Source: Toxoplasma gondii ME49 (lineage: Eukaryota > Apicomplexa > Conoidasida > Eucoccidiorida > Sarcocystidae). Taken from it: a stretch of DNA of 64,000 nucleotides. The position numbers were made by a program, and so were the translations under genes. A model generated the notes under the pieces. It saw nothing but the letters and a program-made list of their open reading frames with translations. It had not been told where the DNA came from and did not search any database. The stretch is from NCBI RefSeq assembly GCF_000006565.2, contig NC_031479.1, forward strand, positions 558,001 to 622,000, read 5' to 3'. This document shows, piece after piece, positions 37,701 to 48,426 of this stretch; within the stretch, counting starts at the first letter, position 1; each line of letters begins with the position of its first letter.

Positions 37701-40700
37701 ATCCGAACCTGAGACGACGACGCCGGCCGCTGGGTCGTCAGAGGTGCCCGGACCCTCTGGGCCTCGCGGCGCGGCTTCAGTCGCACTCTCCGCTCGCGGG
37801 CGACTCGCGTCGCTCGAGTTCTGCGGTGTGTGTACACCCGAATCCTCTTTCTCGGACGCAGCTTTCCGACTGCGATTCACCTTCTCGGCCGAAAAAGCCT
37901 TCGCGGAGGCGCTGCGCTTCGGGCGTCCAGTCCCGAGCTTCGCCTCGCTCGAGGGCGTAGCGCCTCCTGCGTCGCTGGGCTCGTCGTTCGCAGGCGGCGC
38001 AGAAGGTTCGGAGAAGAGAGTCACAGGGCCTCTTCGGCTTCCCTTCACAGGTCCCTTGAAGTCCGAGGAGCTTTTCTGTCGGCTGGGAAGAAGCTCAGAC
38101 TCCGGTGAGGTCGACGATCGCTCGCCCCCTTTCTTCGCGTCCTCTGTGTTCGCCTCTGTCTCTTCCCCGCTCTTCTCTTCTCTCTCGTATCGGATCTCAC
38201 CGCCTTTCTCCTCCTTCTCTGAGTCTCTCCGTCTATGCACTCGCTCCCAGAGCTTATCCTCTCTCTGTCTCCTCTCTTCCCTCTCTTCGCGCCGTGACGC
38301 AGGTTCCGGTACCTGGGTCTTTGCGGCGATGCGCGAAGAGCTCCGCGTCGCCACTGTGGAAGCTCCGCCGCCTTGCGACCGCGAAGGGCTCGTCGCAGCG
38401 AGACGCGACGCGCCATCTTCTCGCGCGGTGCCGGGCGAGGCTGGAGCCTCCGAGGACGCAGAACTTTTCACCTCTGAAGCCGCGAGACGGTCCCCCGGGT
38501 CCGCGTCTTCAGCCGCGACCTCAGAGAGATAGGCATCCTGTATCTTCCGACTGCCGGATACGCTCAGGCTCGACTCTCGAGCTTCTTTTCTCTCGCCTTT
38601 TCTCCGGCGCTCGCTGTCAAGGCCCGCCACCGCGCCTTGGGGGATCTCCCGCTTCTCTCCCAATCGCGCCTTTCCGTGAGACTGGACGGCAGCGACCTCG
38701 TCGCCTTCCGCTGAGCACTCACCTGTTCTCTTCAATGTGCCCACGCATGCGGAGGCAGGATCCGCGTCGCAGACCTGCAGACTGTCTGCGGCTGGTGCAG
38801 CCAGCGCCGCCCGTCCTGGCGAACCTCCTCGTTCTTTCTTCTCTGCAGATGCGTCGCACGCATCACTCTCAGTTCCAACAACGGCAGCCGAAGAAGAAGA
38901 TGAAGTTGAAGAAGGTGAAGCAGAGGTCTGTTGGCGAGATTCTTCGGGGGGTTTCTCTGATCGTCGTGTGGCTTTCCCATGGTCTGCGTCTCGTCCGAGT
39001 CCTGTTTTCGATCGACCGTCGCTTTTCAGTCCGCGACGACGCTCACCTTTTTCTGTTTCGTTCTCCTGTTGCACTTCAGAGCCCCGCCCACCCTCGCGCT
39101 CCTCAAGCTGTTTCGCCGCCTTCGCCGTCTCACCCAGCAGAGACTCACTCGTCTCTTTCTCCGCATGGCTGTTCCGCCCGCGATCCCCTCCAAGGTTCCC
39201 CCGGCACACGCCGTGAGAGTCTCGATCAAGGCCCTCGGGACCCTCGGCTTCACCTGGAGACGATCCTCTTCCGTCTTCTTCTCTTCGTCCGTCACTTTGC
39301 GCCTCGCGGGCTTCTCCCATGGCCTCTTCGAGCTTGGCAGGCTCCCGGCCTTCGACGCGGCGCTTCTTCTCCTCGCGGGCCTCAGCGCCTTCTCCAGACT
39401 CTGCCGACTCCCGCCTCTCTGCGTGGACGGCTTCTCTCTCCGCCTCGTTGGCATCTGTCATGACAACATCGACCTCTGTCTCTTCCTTCTCTTCGTCTGG
39501 CCGCCTGACGGAGGAGACCTTCTTCTTTCGAAGGTCCTCCTTCTTGCCGCGCTTTTTCTCCGCTTCCTCCTGCTCTTCTTCCCCCCTCGCGTTCTCCCTC
39601 TTCCCTCGACTCTCTTCAGTTCGACCGGGCTGTTGTCTCGCCTTCTTCTCCGCGCCTTCTTTCTCGCTGTCAGCTTGCTCCGGAAGTGGTGCCCCCTCTC
39701 GCGCGTCTCCGCTTGCGTCCGCCGCCGGATCCTTTCCTGCTTCTCCGTGTCTCATAGCCCCCCGTGCGTCTTCTTCGCCCCCGCGTTCCGGCTGCGGACT
39801 GCCTGTCTCGTTGCCCTTCTCGTCTCGGCGTCGCCGCTTCTCTTCTCGGCTTCTCACACATTCTTTCTCCAACTTCTCGGCCCCAGGAAAACCGGCGTTC
39901 ACTCCCGACGCGGACCCAGCGTATTCAGACAACTCACTCTCATCTTCTTCATCCCACCGCGGTTCTTCCACCCGGTGTCGACACCGGCTGGGCGGCAGTC
40001 GCTGGCGACCCGTCGATTTCCCGGTCTCCTCTTTCTTGTCGGCTTCTGCTTTCTTTCCTTCTCTCTCTGTCTTCGACGCGGGTGCCTGAAGCCTGCTCTC
40101 AGCGACGCTCCCTTGTCGCCGTCCGCGACCCCGCTCCTCTCGCAACTCCTCTCTTCGCTCGTCCTGGCCGCCCAGCAAGGCAACGTCTCGGCCGTCCTCT
40201 TTCGACCTCGAGGCGCGCTGGGAGAAGACACCTGGTGCGTCTTGGTCCTCCTCGCTGGATCCAGTGCGACCGCTCGACGCCTTCTCCGCGATCCCGTCGC
40301 CTGCTGGCTGGGGCTCCACGACCGCGGGCGGCGGGGACGCCCCAGTCAAGGAGACAGTTTCGGCGCGCGAGGGCCGCAAGGCGCTCGTGGCGGAGGGAAC
40401 CGCCGCGGAAGCGGCCAGAAGCGGGGAGCGAGCGTCCGCGACACTCGGCCGCCGGCTGCGACTGAGGCTGCTCAGAGGCGCTTCGGCGCCGACAGAGGGC
40501 GGACCCGCTGGCGAAGCAGAACAACGCGAGACACTGAGAAGGTCCTTCTGCTCGGAGACGCTACCTTCTTCTTTCTGACAGGGCAGGCGATCTCCTCGGG
40601 GAGACCCCGCGACAAGCGGAGCCGGCGACTGTCCGGCTTTGACTGTCTGCACCGACTTCCGGCCTCTCCGCCCACCCTGAGGCCCACCTGCAGCGCCTGC

Positions 40701-40943
40701 CTGGCCCCGGCTGTCAGGTGTACATACACCCGAGCCGCCGCTCCCGGGCGACGCGGGCAAAGAGGACGCTGGAGAAAAGGGGAGAGCCGCGGGGATGGCC
40801 TGAGCAGGTTCTTCTCTGGGGCGAGGAAGGTGGCTCTCTGAGGCTCTTGAGAGAGAAGGCGGGACGTCCGAGGCAGAGACGACACAAGCTTTTCCTCCGC
40901 CCTTCGTACTGGGAGTCCCAGCAGAGATCGACAGACGCCTCAT
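26704..40943 (-). CDS. Giant protein (~3779 aa) with unrecognised module and AT-hook
   Basis: Function unknown; probably nuclear. Exons on minus: 40943-34964, 34626-34486, 33894-33806, 33479-33420, 33230-33113, 32916-32813, 32473-32428, 32186-31107, 30830-28282 and 27876-26704. All phases agree (3780 codons). Residues 1-1980 are charged, Glu/Ser/Arg-rich disordered sequence. A compact, hydrophobic, aromatic-rich module of ~250 residues is then spread over seven small exons. Its landmarks are RYPQWYTGPVGAFEPRHNQ, GDIVIVQNLEDLKFSVCNW, VGVVARIPERG, LERASGSALGVLN and LQTYTSMPPGWDW. Near residue 2535 a GRP-core AT-hook (PRRRGRPPS) suggests minor-groove DNA binding. The C-terminal ~1,240 residues are low-complexity with poly-Ser, plus a helical segment (LDRRLANTQKLQKLQPELV). 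Weakest joins are the weak acceptor at 33895 and the AAG acceptor before 33479. If they fail, two genes exist, the second starting near 33602. The ATG at 40943 is the first in a long open frame; an upstream exon is possible. Confidence 0.66.
30640..30735 (-). repeat. Poly-Ser trinucleotide repeat (GAAGAAGAC type)
   Basis: On the plus strand this is a run of gaagaagac and gaagaagtc units. On the coding minus strand it encodes a run of serines with a few Trp, Leu and Thr interruptions near the start of the ninth exon of the giant gene. It is typical low-complexity expansion and may vary in length between strains. Confidence 0.85.
31107..31136 (-). other. AT-hook coding segment of the giant protein
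   Basis: The last codons of the eighth exon read PRRRGRPPS (the final serine is split by the gtaagt donor at 31106), preceded by a Lys/Arg cluster (KKKRRRDP). This matches the AT-hook core, GRP flanked by basic residues. The hook is also a plausible nuclear localisation signal. It is the only family motif I can name in this protein. Confidence 0.6.
32641..32762. repeat. TA/CATATA microsatellite in giant-gene intron
   Basis: Imperfect TATACATA arrays fill much of the intron between the exons at 32813-32916 and 32428-32473 of the giant minus-strand gene. Confidence 0.85.
34660..34872. repeat. TA-rich microsatellite in giant-gene first intron
   Basis: Several long TA and ATAAATAT runs are interrupted by about 80 bases of ordinary sequence, all within the intron 34627-34963. 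The intron's donor (gtaaga) and acceptor (tttctctgcag) are both strong. Confidence 0.85.
37825..37838. promoter_or_regulatory. Variant of the GGTGTA-N2-TACACC palindrome
   Basis: The sequence GGTGTGTGTACACC differs by one base in the left arm from the perfect palindrome found at 40717 and 42233. It lies in the antisense of the giant gene's first coding exon, so it could be coding coincidence. Confidence 0.25.
40717..40730. promoter_or_regulatory. Palindrome GGTGTACATACACC, copy 1
   Basis: This is a perfect inverted repeat (GGTGTA / TACACC around CA) located about 0.2 kb inside the start of the giant minus-strand gene. It is followed by CGA and then GCCGCC. The identical 14-mer followed by TCA and GCCGCC occurs again at 42233. 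It could be a dimer-type binding site; function is inferred only. Confidence 0.4.
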
Positions 40944-43180
40944 CGCAGAAGGCGACGCAGCACAAACAGCTTGCGCTCTTGTTCTCCTCGGCCGCTGCTC
41001 GCTCCGTCTCGGCGTCTCCAGAACTGTGTCGGCGAGCGAGGCGCGCGAGAATGAGGAAGAGAAAAGCGAGGAAGAAGCCGAGATACTGGAAAAGAGGGAG
41101 ACGGGCGGGAAGCAGAGAGCAACCAGAGCGGAAACGCATGAGGGCGCGCAGACCTCAGTCGACCGGGGAAAGACGAGCTCTCGCTTTCGCGAGAGGGGAG
41201 AGGTCGGCTCCTGGAAACGAAGAAACGTCGCGGGTGCGACGGAGACGACAAGAAAACAACAGTGCCAAGGAGATCCGAAGCGGAGAGGGTTGAGAGAGAG
41301 AAAAGGTCGAGAGAGAAAGGACGAAACCTTCCACAGGGTAGAGGCACCGAGAGAAGAAAGCACGGGAGAACGAGAGAGCCCCGTAGAGATTCACAGAGAA
41401 GCGACAGGGCGTCTGTCCCACAGAAACTCGCCGAAACAGCTCTCGGGTCTGTTCGCTCTGGTGTACGCCCTGCAAGTCACTTTTCTCCCCGGACGGCGGA
41501 CGCGGGGAAGGCGGCCGCTGTAGAGAGACAGAAAGACGAAGCGTGTGTTCCCTAATGAGCCAGATGCGTCCTGGGCGAGGCGTCTGGGTGTTTCGAGGCT
41601 TTCGTTTTCTAACGAGCGACGAGGAAGTGAAGATTCCGGGGCCTCCGATGTGAGAAACGCTCGTCAGAAAGTCCGGCTTGTACGCAAGACGTGGACGAGG
41701 GAGGCGCAAACAAAGGCTCCCGTGACGCGGCACCTTGAAAGGTCCTTCTGCCCAGGTGCATGCAGAGCTGCGTGGTCAGCCGAAGAGGTCTGCAGACGAA
41801 GAAGGCTGTTCGCAGCCTCAACTCAGCAGTCTCGAGCGCAGCTGGGCGGCCAGAGAGCTCGCGAAAACGCGGGGGCGCGCGGCGCGTTCAGAACGGACGG
41901 AAAAAGCAGGGGAATGCACGCCTGGACGACGAACTGCAAGAGTCCGGGCATGCGGGACGATGGCTTGCCTCCTCTCTCTTTTCTCTTGGGTGAGAAGCGC
42001 GCGAGGCTTTTTTTCGCGCGGCAGGGCGAAAAAAGCCGAGAAAACCGCGGCCAAGGATCCGAGGACGGACGCAGTGTCTTCACAGGGGGGACTTGCTTCA
42101 CGGGAGATGGACATGCACTGAAAAAAGCTACGCGAAGAAGTCTCTCTGTGGCGCCAAAGTTCAGGAGAGCGTTCAAGCAGAACTCCCGCGGGTGTGCGCT
42201 TCCCGGCCTCTGGAAATCCCGGGGAATTGCTGGGTGTACATACACCTCAGCCGCCAGCCGGACACGAGGTGACAGTTCCGGAGCGCGTTGCGCAAGATGT
42301 TTCCTGTCCGTCGCGCGCCGGGGAAGACCGCGCCTTTTTTCGACGGCAAATCCGAAGCGTCGCCAGTTCTGCCGAGGAGGTGCAGCTTCGGTCTCTCGCG
42401 CGAAGGAAAACCGAGGCACAAAACGCGGCAGCCGCTGCTCCGCAAGGTCGATGTTCGGGTCTCGCGCAAACTTCTGGGTGCGAGCTAGTTGCGCGAAGTA
42501 GGCTCACCGCATTCCAAATCCCTCTTTTTCTTCTTTCTCGCCTCGATTTCCGCTCGATCGCGCCCTCGTCTGCACACAAGCGGTCTGAACCTCCCCTACT
42601 CTCCCCTCCACCCTCCTTCTTTTCAGCGCTCCCGCAAAAAAAGCGGCCGAATGGGTCGGCTTATATGTGGAGACAACGAGGAAAAATCCCAAGACACACC
42701 TTCCGACTTCCTGGTGTGCAGCAAGCAACACACACCTGTGCTGTCGGACTCCCGCCATTCTTTTCTCGGGGAGCACAACGCACAGAGCCGCCCGTTCTCG
42801 GAGACACAGTCACGGAACCGTTTCAGTGTCTGCTCTCTTGCTTTCTCGTCCTCTCCTTGTCAACGAACCGTCTTTTCTTGCCCTTGTTTCCTTTCGTTGC
42901 CTGTGTGTGCAGAAACCTCACCGCTTTTTCCCCCTTCCCCAGTCTCTCTTCCTCTTTCTCTCCTTGTCTCTCCTCGCTCACCGCCTTGTTGCCCTCCCCC
43001 TCCCCCCCCCAGAGCTCTCTCTCTTCGGCTTCTGTCACCGTCTCCCTCGTTTCCCTGTCTTCCAGGCACGTCCGCGTCAGCCCCGTCGTTCTTCTTCTCC
43101 CGTCTGTCGCTCCTCCCTGTTCTCTGGCCTCCCGTCTCCCGCCGTCCTCTCCGTTCTTTCCTCCTCTTCTCTCTCTCGAG
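40944..43180. other. Divergent promoter region, giant gene (-) and SDR gene (+)
   Basis: This 2.2-kb interval separates two start codons facing away from each other. It holds the palindrome GGTGTACATACACC at 42233. The right third is strongly pyrimidine-rich on the plus strand, typical of a leader before the dehydrogenase. Open frames continue in frame upstream of both predicted starts, so longer N-termini or upstream exons cannot be ruled out. For the dehydrogenase, an in-frame ATG at 42665 exists. Confidence 0.5.
42233..42246. promoter_or_regulatory. Palindrome GGTGTACATACACC, copy 2
   Basis: This is a perfect 6+2+6 inverted repeat in the divergent intergenic interval, about 0.95 kb upstream of the dehydrogenase ATG and 1.3 kb upstream of the giant-gene ATG. 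The same 14 bases, with GCCGCC three bases downstream, recur at 40717. Identity of the core plus conserved flank spacing argues against chance. Confidence 0.45.
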
Positions 43181-45178
43181 ATGGGGAACGCGCTGCTGCC
43201 GCTCCTCTGCTACCATACGCGCGGCTTCTTCGCCCGCGACGGCGTGTACAGGGACGCGTCTTCTCGTTTCCCTTATCTCTCCCTGTGTTTCACGGAGCCT
43301 GTGCTCCAGGCGTCTCTCTTTGGCCTCTCATCGCTCGCGCTCTTTCTCCTCCACCCTCTGCTCCTCGGCACCGCGCCCCCGTTCTCGGTCTCTCGCTCCA
43401 GCTCTCTCTCTTCTCTCCCCTTCCTCTCTGAGACAGTCTCCAGCCTTCCAGCCTGCGCCTCAGCCGCCCTCGAAGCCGCCGGCCTCTTCCTCTCCTACCT
43501 CCCCGCGTATCTCCGCGCGGCCTACGCCCCCATCGACAGGCTCTTCTTCGCACCCGTCGCGCGCCTTCTTCTCCCGCCTCGATTGCAGCTCTGCCCGTGT
43601 CTCGCCTTCTGCTCGCATGCGTTCTTCCTCGTCCTCTGCCTTCTCCTATGGTTCCTCCTCCTCCGCCGCCTGGCCGCAGGCTTTCGCCTTCCCGCAAAGC
43701 CCAGCGCTCCGACAGGTCTCTGCAGCCTCCTGAGGCGCGACATATGTCTTCTCCGCCCCCAGGTGTCTCCCGACGCTGTCCCCGCCGGCCGCGAGGCTGG
43801 CCAGAAGGCGTTCGCCTCGTTCCGCGAGTTTGCGGCGTTCTTCTCGACGCGCGCCATCGTCTCCTCGGCATTTCCGCCAGTCGCTCGACCCGTCGCGCTG
43901 CAGGCGTTCCTGCCGCTCCAAGGGAGACGAGTGATAGTCACTGGAGGGAACGCAGGAATCGGCAGAGAGACAGCTCGGCAGCTCGCGCTCTGGGGCGCCC
44001 ATGTCCTCATCGGGTGCCGAGACGTGGAAGAGGGCCGTCGAGTTGCTGCAGAAATTGAGAAAGAGGTCGCTGCTCTCTCGGCGTCTGCGTCGGAGTCTGA
44101 GTCTGCACAGCTCGGCAGAGTCTCCGTCGGGCATCTGGATCTTTGCGCCTTTGCCTCGGTTCGCGCGTTCGCCGCACATGCCCTGCTGGTCTTCGAGAAC
44201 TCATTGGACATTCTCGTGAACAACGCAGGCGTTATGATGATCAACGAGTTGGCCGTCGTCGACGACTGCGGCTTCGAGAAGCAGTTCGTGACGAACCATC
44301 TGGGGCATTTCCTCCTCACGCTGCTGCTCCTCCCTGCGCTCAAGGCGGCGGCCAGGAGCAGCAGCTCGGCCTCCAACTCCCGACGTTTCGGCCGAGTGAT
44401 CAACGTGGCGTCTTGCGCCCACGTTTGGCATGCGAAAAACTTCAGGATTCTCGACGCTGCATGCACGCCTGACGGAGCGGCCTCGGCGGCGGAGGCCCTC
44501 GGGAAGCCGCTCGAAACCTTGCAGGGATGTCCGCCCGTCTCGCCGCTGTCCTACGACAAACGCCAGGCGTACGGGAACTCGAAGCTAGCAAACATCTGGT
44601 TCACGAAGGAGCTCCAGCGTCGCCTGATTGCGGAGGCGCGGATGGACAGTCTGGGTCGCGACGACGCGGCTTCAGCATCAGAAAACGAGGCGGCTTCAGC
44701 GGTAGGGAACGAGGCGGCTTCAGCAGGGGGGAACGAAGCGGCTTCAGCAGCGGTGGGGAACGAGGCGAGCCGCTGCGGTCTCCTGCGGAGTTCGCAGGTC
44801 GCGGACAGATCGGAAGAGAAGGGAGAAGTGACGGCTCAGCTGCTGCCGGCAGGAACCGTTGGAGTGTATGCGGTCCACCCTGGGAGCGTCCACACGAAGT
44901 TGATGCGACATATGGTGGAAAACAGACCTCTGCAGGGACTCTTGGTCAACGCGTTGCTCGCGCAGACGGTCATGAAGACGGCGAGAGACGGCGCAGCGAC
45001 GCAGCTGCTCCTCTGTCTCGCGGACCAGTGTGTGCTGCTCCCGGGAGGCTTCTACGCCGATGGAGGCCCGAGCTGGGTGGACCCCGCTGCGAACGACGAA
45101 GAGCGAATGAAGGAGTTGTGGGATGTCAGCGAAGTCCTTTGCTTCGGAGGGACTGGACGCCAGACGTATGTGAAGTAG
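43181..45178 (+). CDS. Membrane-anchored short-chain dehydrogenase/reductase, 665 aa
   Basis: NAD(P)-dependent oxidoreductase of the retinol-dehydrogenase/WWOX-like SDR branch, probably acting on a lipid-like alcohol or ketone at a membrane. It is a single exon. The ATG at 43181 has a good context (gagATGG) and follows a pyrimidine-rich leader. The N-terminal ~250 residues contain hydrophobic segments (ASLFGLSSLALFLLHPLLLG, then AFFLVLCLLLWFLLLRRLAAGF) that should anchor it. The Rossmann motif TGGNAGIG spans 254-261, NNAGV starts at 347, the catalytic serine is in INVASCAH (S411), and the Y-x3-K pair is Y464/K468 in YGNSKLANIWF. Spacing from S411 to Y464 is long because of an insert. A repeat-coded Ala/Glu-rich loop (44660-44767) interrupts the region after the catalytic helix. 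The usual family length is ~300-350 residues, so this is an extended version. Substrate unknown. Confidence 0.9.
   Translation: MGNALLPLLCYHTRGFFARDGVYRDASSRFPYLSLCFTEPVLQASLFGLSSLALFLLHPLLLGTAPPFSVSRSSSLSSLPFLSETVSSLPACASAALEAAGLFLSYLPAYLRAAYAPIDRLFFAPVARLLLPPRLQLCPCLAFCSHAFFLVLCLLLWFLLLRRLAAGFRLPAKPSAPTGLCSLLRRDICLLRPQVSPDAVPAGREAGQKAFASFREFAAFFSTRAIVSSAFPPVARPVALQAFLPLQGRRVIVTGGNAGIGRETARQLALWGAHVLIGCRDVEEGRRVAAEIEKEVAALSASASESESAQLGRVSVGHLDLCAFASVRAFAAHALLVFENSLDILVNNAGVMMINELAVVDDCGFEKQFVTNHLGHFLLTLLLLPALKAAARSSSSASNSRRFGRVINVASCAHVWHAKNFRILDAACTPDGAASAAEALGKPLETLQGCPPVSPLSYDKRQAYGNSKLANIWFTKELQRRLIAEARMDSLGRDDAASASENEAASAVGNEAASAGGNEAASAAVGNEASRCGLLRSSQVADRSEEKGEVTAQLLPAGTVGVYAVHPGSVHTKLMRHMVENRPLQGLLVNALLAQTVMKTARDGAATQLLLCLADQCVLLPGGFYADGGPSWVDPAANDEERMKELWDVSEVLCFGGTGRQTYVK
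44660..44767 (+). repeat. In-frame degenerate tandem repeat in SDR gene
   Basis: Four imperfect copies of a 24-30 base unit are centred on GCGGCTTCAGC and encode NEAASA-type peptides separated by Val/Gly residues. The repeat lies in the region between the catalytic helix and the C-terminal substrate lobe, where SDRs tolerate loops. Confidence 0.85.
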
Positions 45179-48100
45179 GCGACGGCCGGACTCAGCTCTG
45201 AGGAAAGAAAGAAGGGAGGAGGGAACACGATAAGAAGGCAAGAGAGCAGAGCAACGGCAGAGACAGGAGGAAGATGAACCGAAGCCGAGGCGCGGAGAGG
45301 AGAGAGAAGGAGACGAAGGCTGGGATGCGAGAGGGAAGAAAAGGTGAAGAGGAAGAAGAGGCGCTGCAGGGAGCTCTCTGGTAGGAACATGGCAAGAAGC
45401 GGAAAGATGCAAGACAGACGCAGAGGGAGGTCGTGGAAACGAGGGAGACCAGAGGCTCAAGAAGCGCAGAGATGAGGAAGAAGAAGGAGAAGGCGTGAGA
45501 AAGCGAGAAGGCGATCAGGAGCATCCAGAAGTCGAGCGAACGAGAGGAAGAGGGTGGAAAGAGGAGGAAAACCAAGGCGAAAGATATCAGGTAGATCGAG
45601 AGGAAAGACATACATGGCGGTGAAGAGGGGGGGTGAAGCTGAAGAAGAGAAAAAGGTCATGACAGAGATGAGGAACCGTTGACAAGAAGAGCGAGGGCGA
45701 CCAAGAAGGGAGGTCCCTGGACGATGTTCTTCGCTCAGAGGCGCCAATGGAGGTTCGCATTTCAGTCAAACAGAAGTCTTAGAGAGAAATGTCCTTCGTC
45801 GTTCCCTCTCTGAGTTGCCTTGAAGGCCCTTCCGAGACTGCGGGAAGGACCGTCCAAAAAAGAGAATTACCGCAACTTGCATGCAAACGCGAAAAACAGA
45901 GCGAGAGGTGCTGTCCATTTGTTTCCTGCCATGTTGCTGATACAGAGAGACTCAGAATGTCACGCGACTGCCAACGGCCAAAGTGTAAATTGTTCTCTCT
46001 TTTTCCCCGGCGTGTATTACGACGGACATCCTGAGAATGCAGTTCTCTCGCTCTTTTCGTCGCTCCCTTCTTCTCTCTCTCTGATGGTCGTCTTTCTTCA
46101 TGTCGGTTCTATTTGGTGTGAGAGTCGCTTTCCCTCGTGGTAAGCGTCCGAAAGCGTTGCCTCCCCTCAATGCAGCAGTGGCTTCTGCCGCATGTGCCGT
46201 GTGTCGACAGTTTCATCTGTTTCGCGAATTCGTTTCGATTTGTCAGACTCCTGTTTTTGTGACATTTCAGTCCAAAACAGCTTTTTATCGTCTCTGTCTT
46301 GTCGTTTCGGCGAACGCCGCTCCTCGTGGGCAGGAAACGGTTGCCCCGTCTCACAGGAAACGGTTGCCCTGTCTCAGGCGTATGTACACACTCCGGAGGT
46401 GTGCTGTGTCAAAGAAAGTCGAAATGTCTTGACGTCTCCGACTTCGCTGTCTTGCTTCTCTGATTTTTTCTGCCTCTGCATGCTTCGTTCTGGGCCGAGT
46501 GCTCGGGAGGCGTGACTCTGTTGCGGCCTGCCAGTTTTTTTCAGGACACAAACAGTCTTCCTGTCTCTGCCTGTATCGGGCTGTCTCTCCCGCCTCCGAG
46601 TCAATGAATTGAAGAAGACGCCTCTCCCGATCGAAGCCTCATTTCGATCACGAAGCAGTTTCTGTCTCGAGCAAAACGCCGAGATACTTGCGACGGCTCG
46701 GCCATGCACAGAAAGCAAAATTAAAAAAAAAGTGACTTTGCCATTCGGGAGGCGTCTGCGACGAAGCTTCCGGCCCGTGTCGCCTAAACAAATGGCTTGT
46801 CCGAATGTCTCACTCTCGTTCGATTTATCTTCTTGTCGGCCTCTTTGTCTCCTCTCTTTTCGTTCTCTCTTCCTTTCTCCGTGTAGCGCTCCTCTTTCTG
46901 TCTCGTTTTCCTTTTCGTGGTGGCTCGATCTCTTCCTTCTCTCCCAGTTCTCTCTTTATTCGGAGAAAAAAAAGTCTCGAGTATCTCGCCGTGAGTCTCG
47001 TCCCTCGTTTTGTTTCTTTCTCGCGTTTCTTTTCTATCGTTGGCTTCGTGGAAGCCTGCGGTCTCGAGGATGGCCCGACCCCCCGCCTTCGACGGCGAGT
47101 GAAGCCAAGGCTGGAGAGAACGCGAAAACGAAGCATGTTGTGTCACGAGTGAATCAGAGTGCCTGTGCAGCAGGCACTGCAGAGCGAATCGCTTCTTTTC
47201 TGTGAGGAGCCTCGGCGCTTCTGGTCGGAACAGATGACCGTGCGTCATCTCGGAAAGAGGATTCTAGCGAATGGAACTCGCAGTGCAGACGGGAGCGAAC
47301 AAGCTACGTTTGACTTAAAAGTCCATCCCTCCCTTGACTGCATTTCGAGTCACGAACTGCTGACGCATTAACGTTCCGGTATTTAAAGCTCGAATCTCAG
47401 ATAGGAATCCTAGATTAATAAAGCAGATTGTGCTTGCTTGCCGCTGGACGGCTGGACAGCTGCTTTGTCTCAGTTGCTTTCAGTTTCTCGAAGACTTGGA
47501 CACGATCACGCGAGTCGCGAAAAAAACGAACTGTTCAGGACTTTTGTGTCGGTCTTTTTTTCGTCTGAGAAACATGCACATTTCGTCACTGGTCGCGAGC
47601 AGGCTCTTACAAGCTCTCAAACGCAGATGCTTTTCTGCGCGTTTTCTTCTGATTCTTCGAGTGCGGTCCGTTGAAAAGCGAAACGCTGAACCTTCGTCTG
47701 AAAAGCGAGTTGCGTCACAATGCAGCATTCGTCGTGAAGGCGCACCCTTTGGCTGTCTGAGAAGAGAAACAGATTCCTTCCAAATGCCAGAGGTTGAATG
47801 CAACGTCTAGGGTGAACCACGGAGGAAAGGCGCCCACTCAGACAATTAAACTCACATTTCGTGTCTTGAGAGAAGCAGACATTTGAACAGCAGTCGTGAG
47901 TCGCCCTTGGTCTTCCTGACAGCTCGCTTCCCATATTCACTCTTTTGGGAGCCTGTTTCCGACTTTCCGTCTGTACGAGACGCCTTCAGGGGCGTACAGC
48001 TCTTCAGTTCCGTCCGGTGTGAAAGTATTTCGTTTTGAGTCAGGGATTTATCTGGAGAGTCTTCTCGGAACCGTTTTCAGTCCGATATCTGCGCTTCGTC

Positions 48101-48426
48101 GAACAAGGGCAGGGTGCAGGGCACTCTGGGATCCTTTTCTGCGTGGCGACGCATCCGTGTGCATTCACAGATCCGCAGATTCGCATAGCAGCAGGCGAAA
48201 AGAAAGAAAACCGACCCCCCAAAATTCCTCAGTTCAGCTCGGCGTATGCACTCCCCAGAAAAAGTCCTTTTCCGCCTGTCTCCGCTCTCTTGGTTGGCGT
48301 CGAAAGCAACAGGGGAGAACGGAGAGAGTCCGGAGAAAAAACGCGGGCGGAGCGGCGGGGCAGTGGAAAACTCACAAGGAAACTGAGGTGTGAGCAGGCC
48401 GCGAGGTAGAACGAAGAGAAAAACAG
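45179..48426. other. Convergent intergenic interval
   Basis: The 3.2 kb between the dehydrogenase stop and the TRIM-like gene stop should hold two 3' UTRs. It contains purine-rich low-complexity sequence just after 45200, a 23-bp tandem duplication at 46331-46376, and no frame with domain or splice support. Frames at 46609-47205 plus and 47430-47810 plus were inspected and have nothing recognisable. Confidence 0.5.
46331..46376. repeat. 23-bp direct tandem duplication
   Basis: Two adjacent copies of caggaaacggttgccc followed by ygtctca differ at one position. They lie in the convergent intergenic interval; no function is apparent. Confidence 0.85.

Noticed and set aside
42194..43180. In-frame upstream extension of the dehydrogenase to 42194 or the ATG at 42665
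   Set aside because: The sequence is a pyrimidine-rich leader with biased composition, and the ATG at 43181 has the best context. Kept only as an alternative start.
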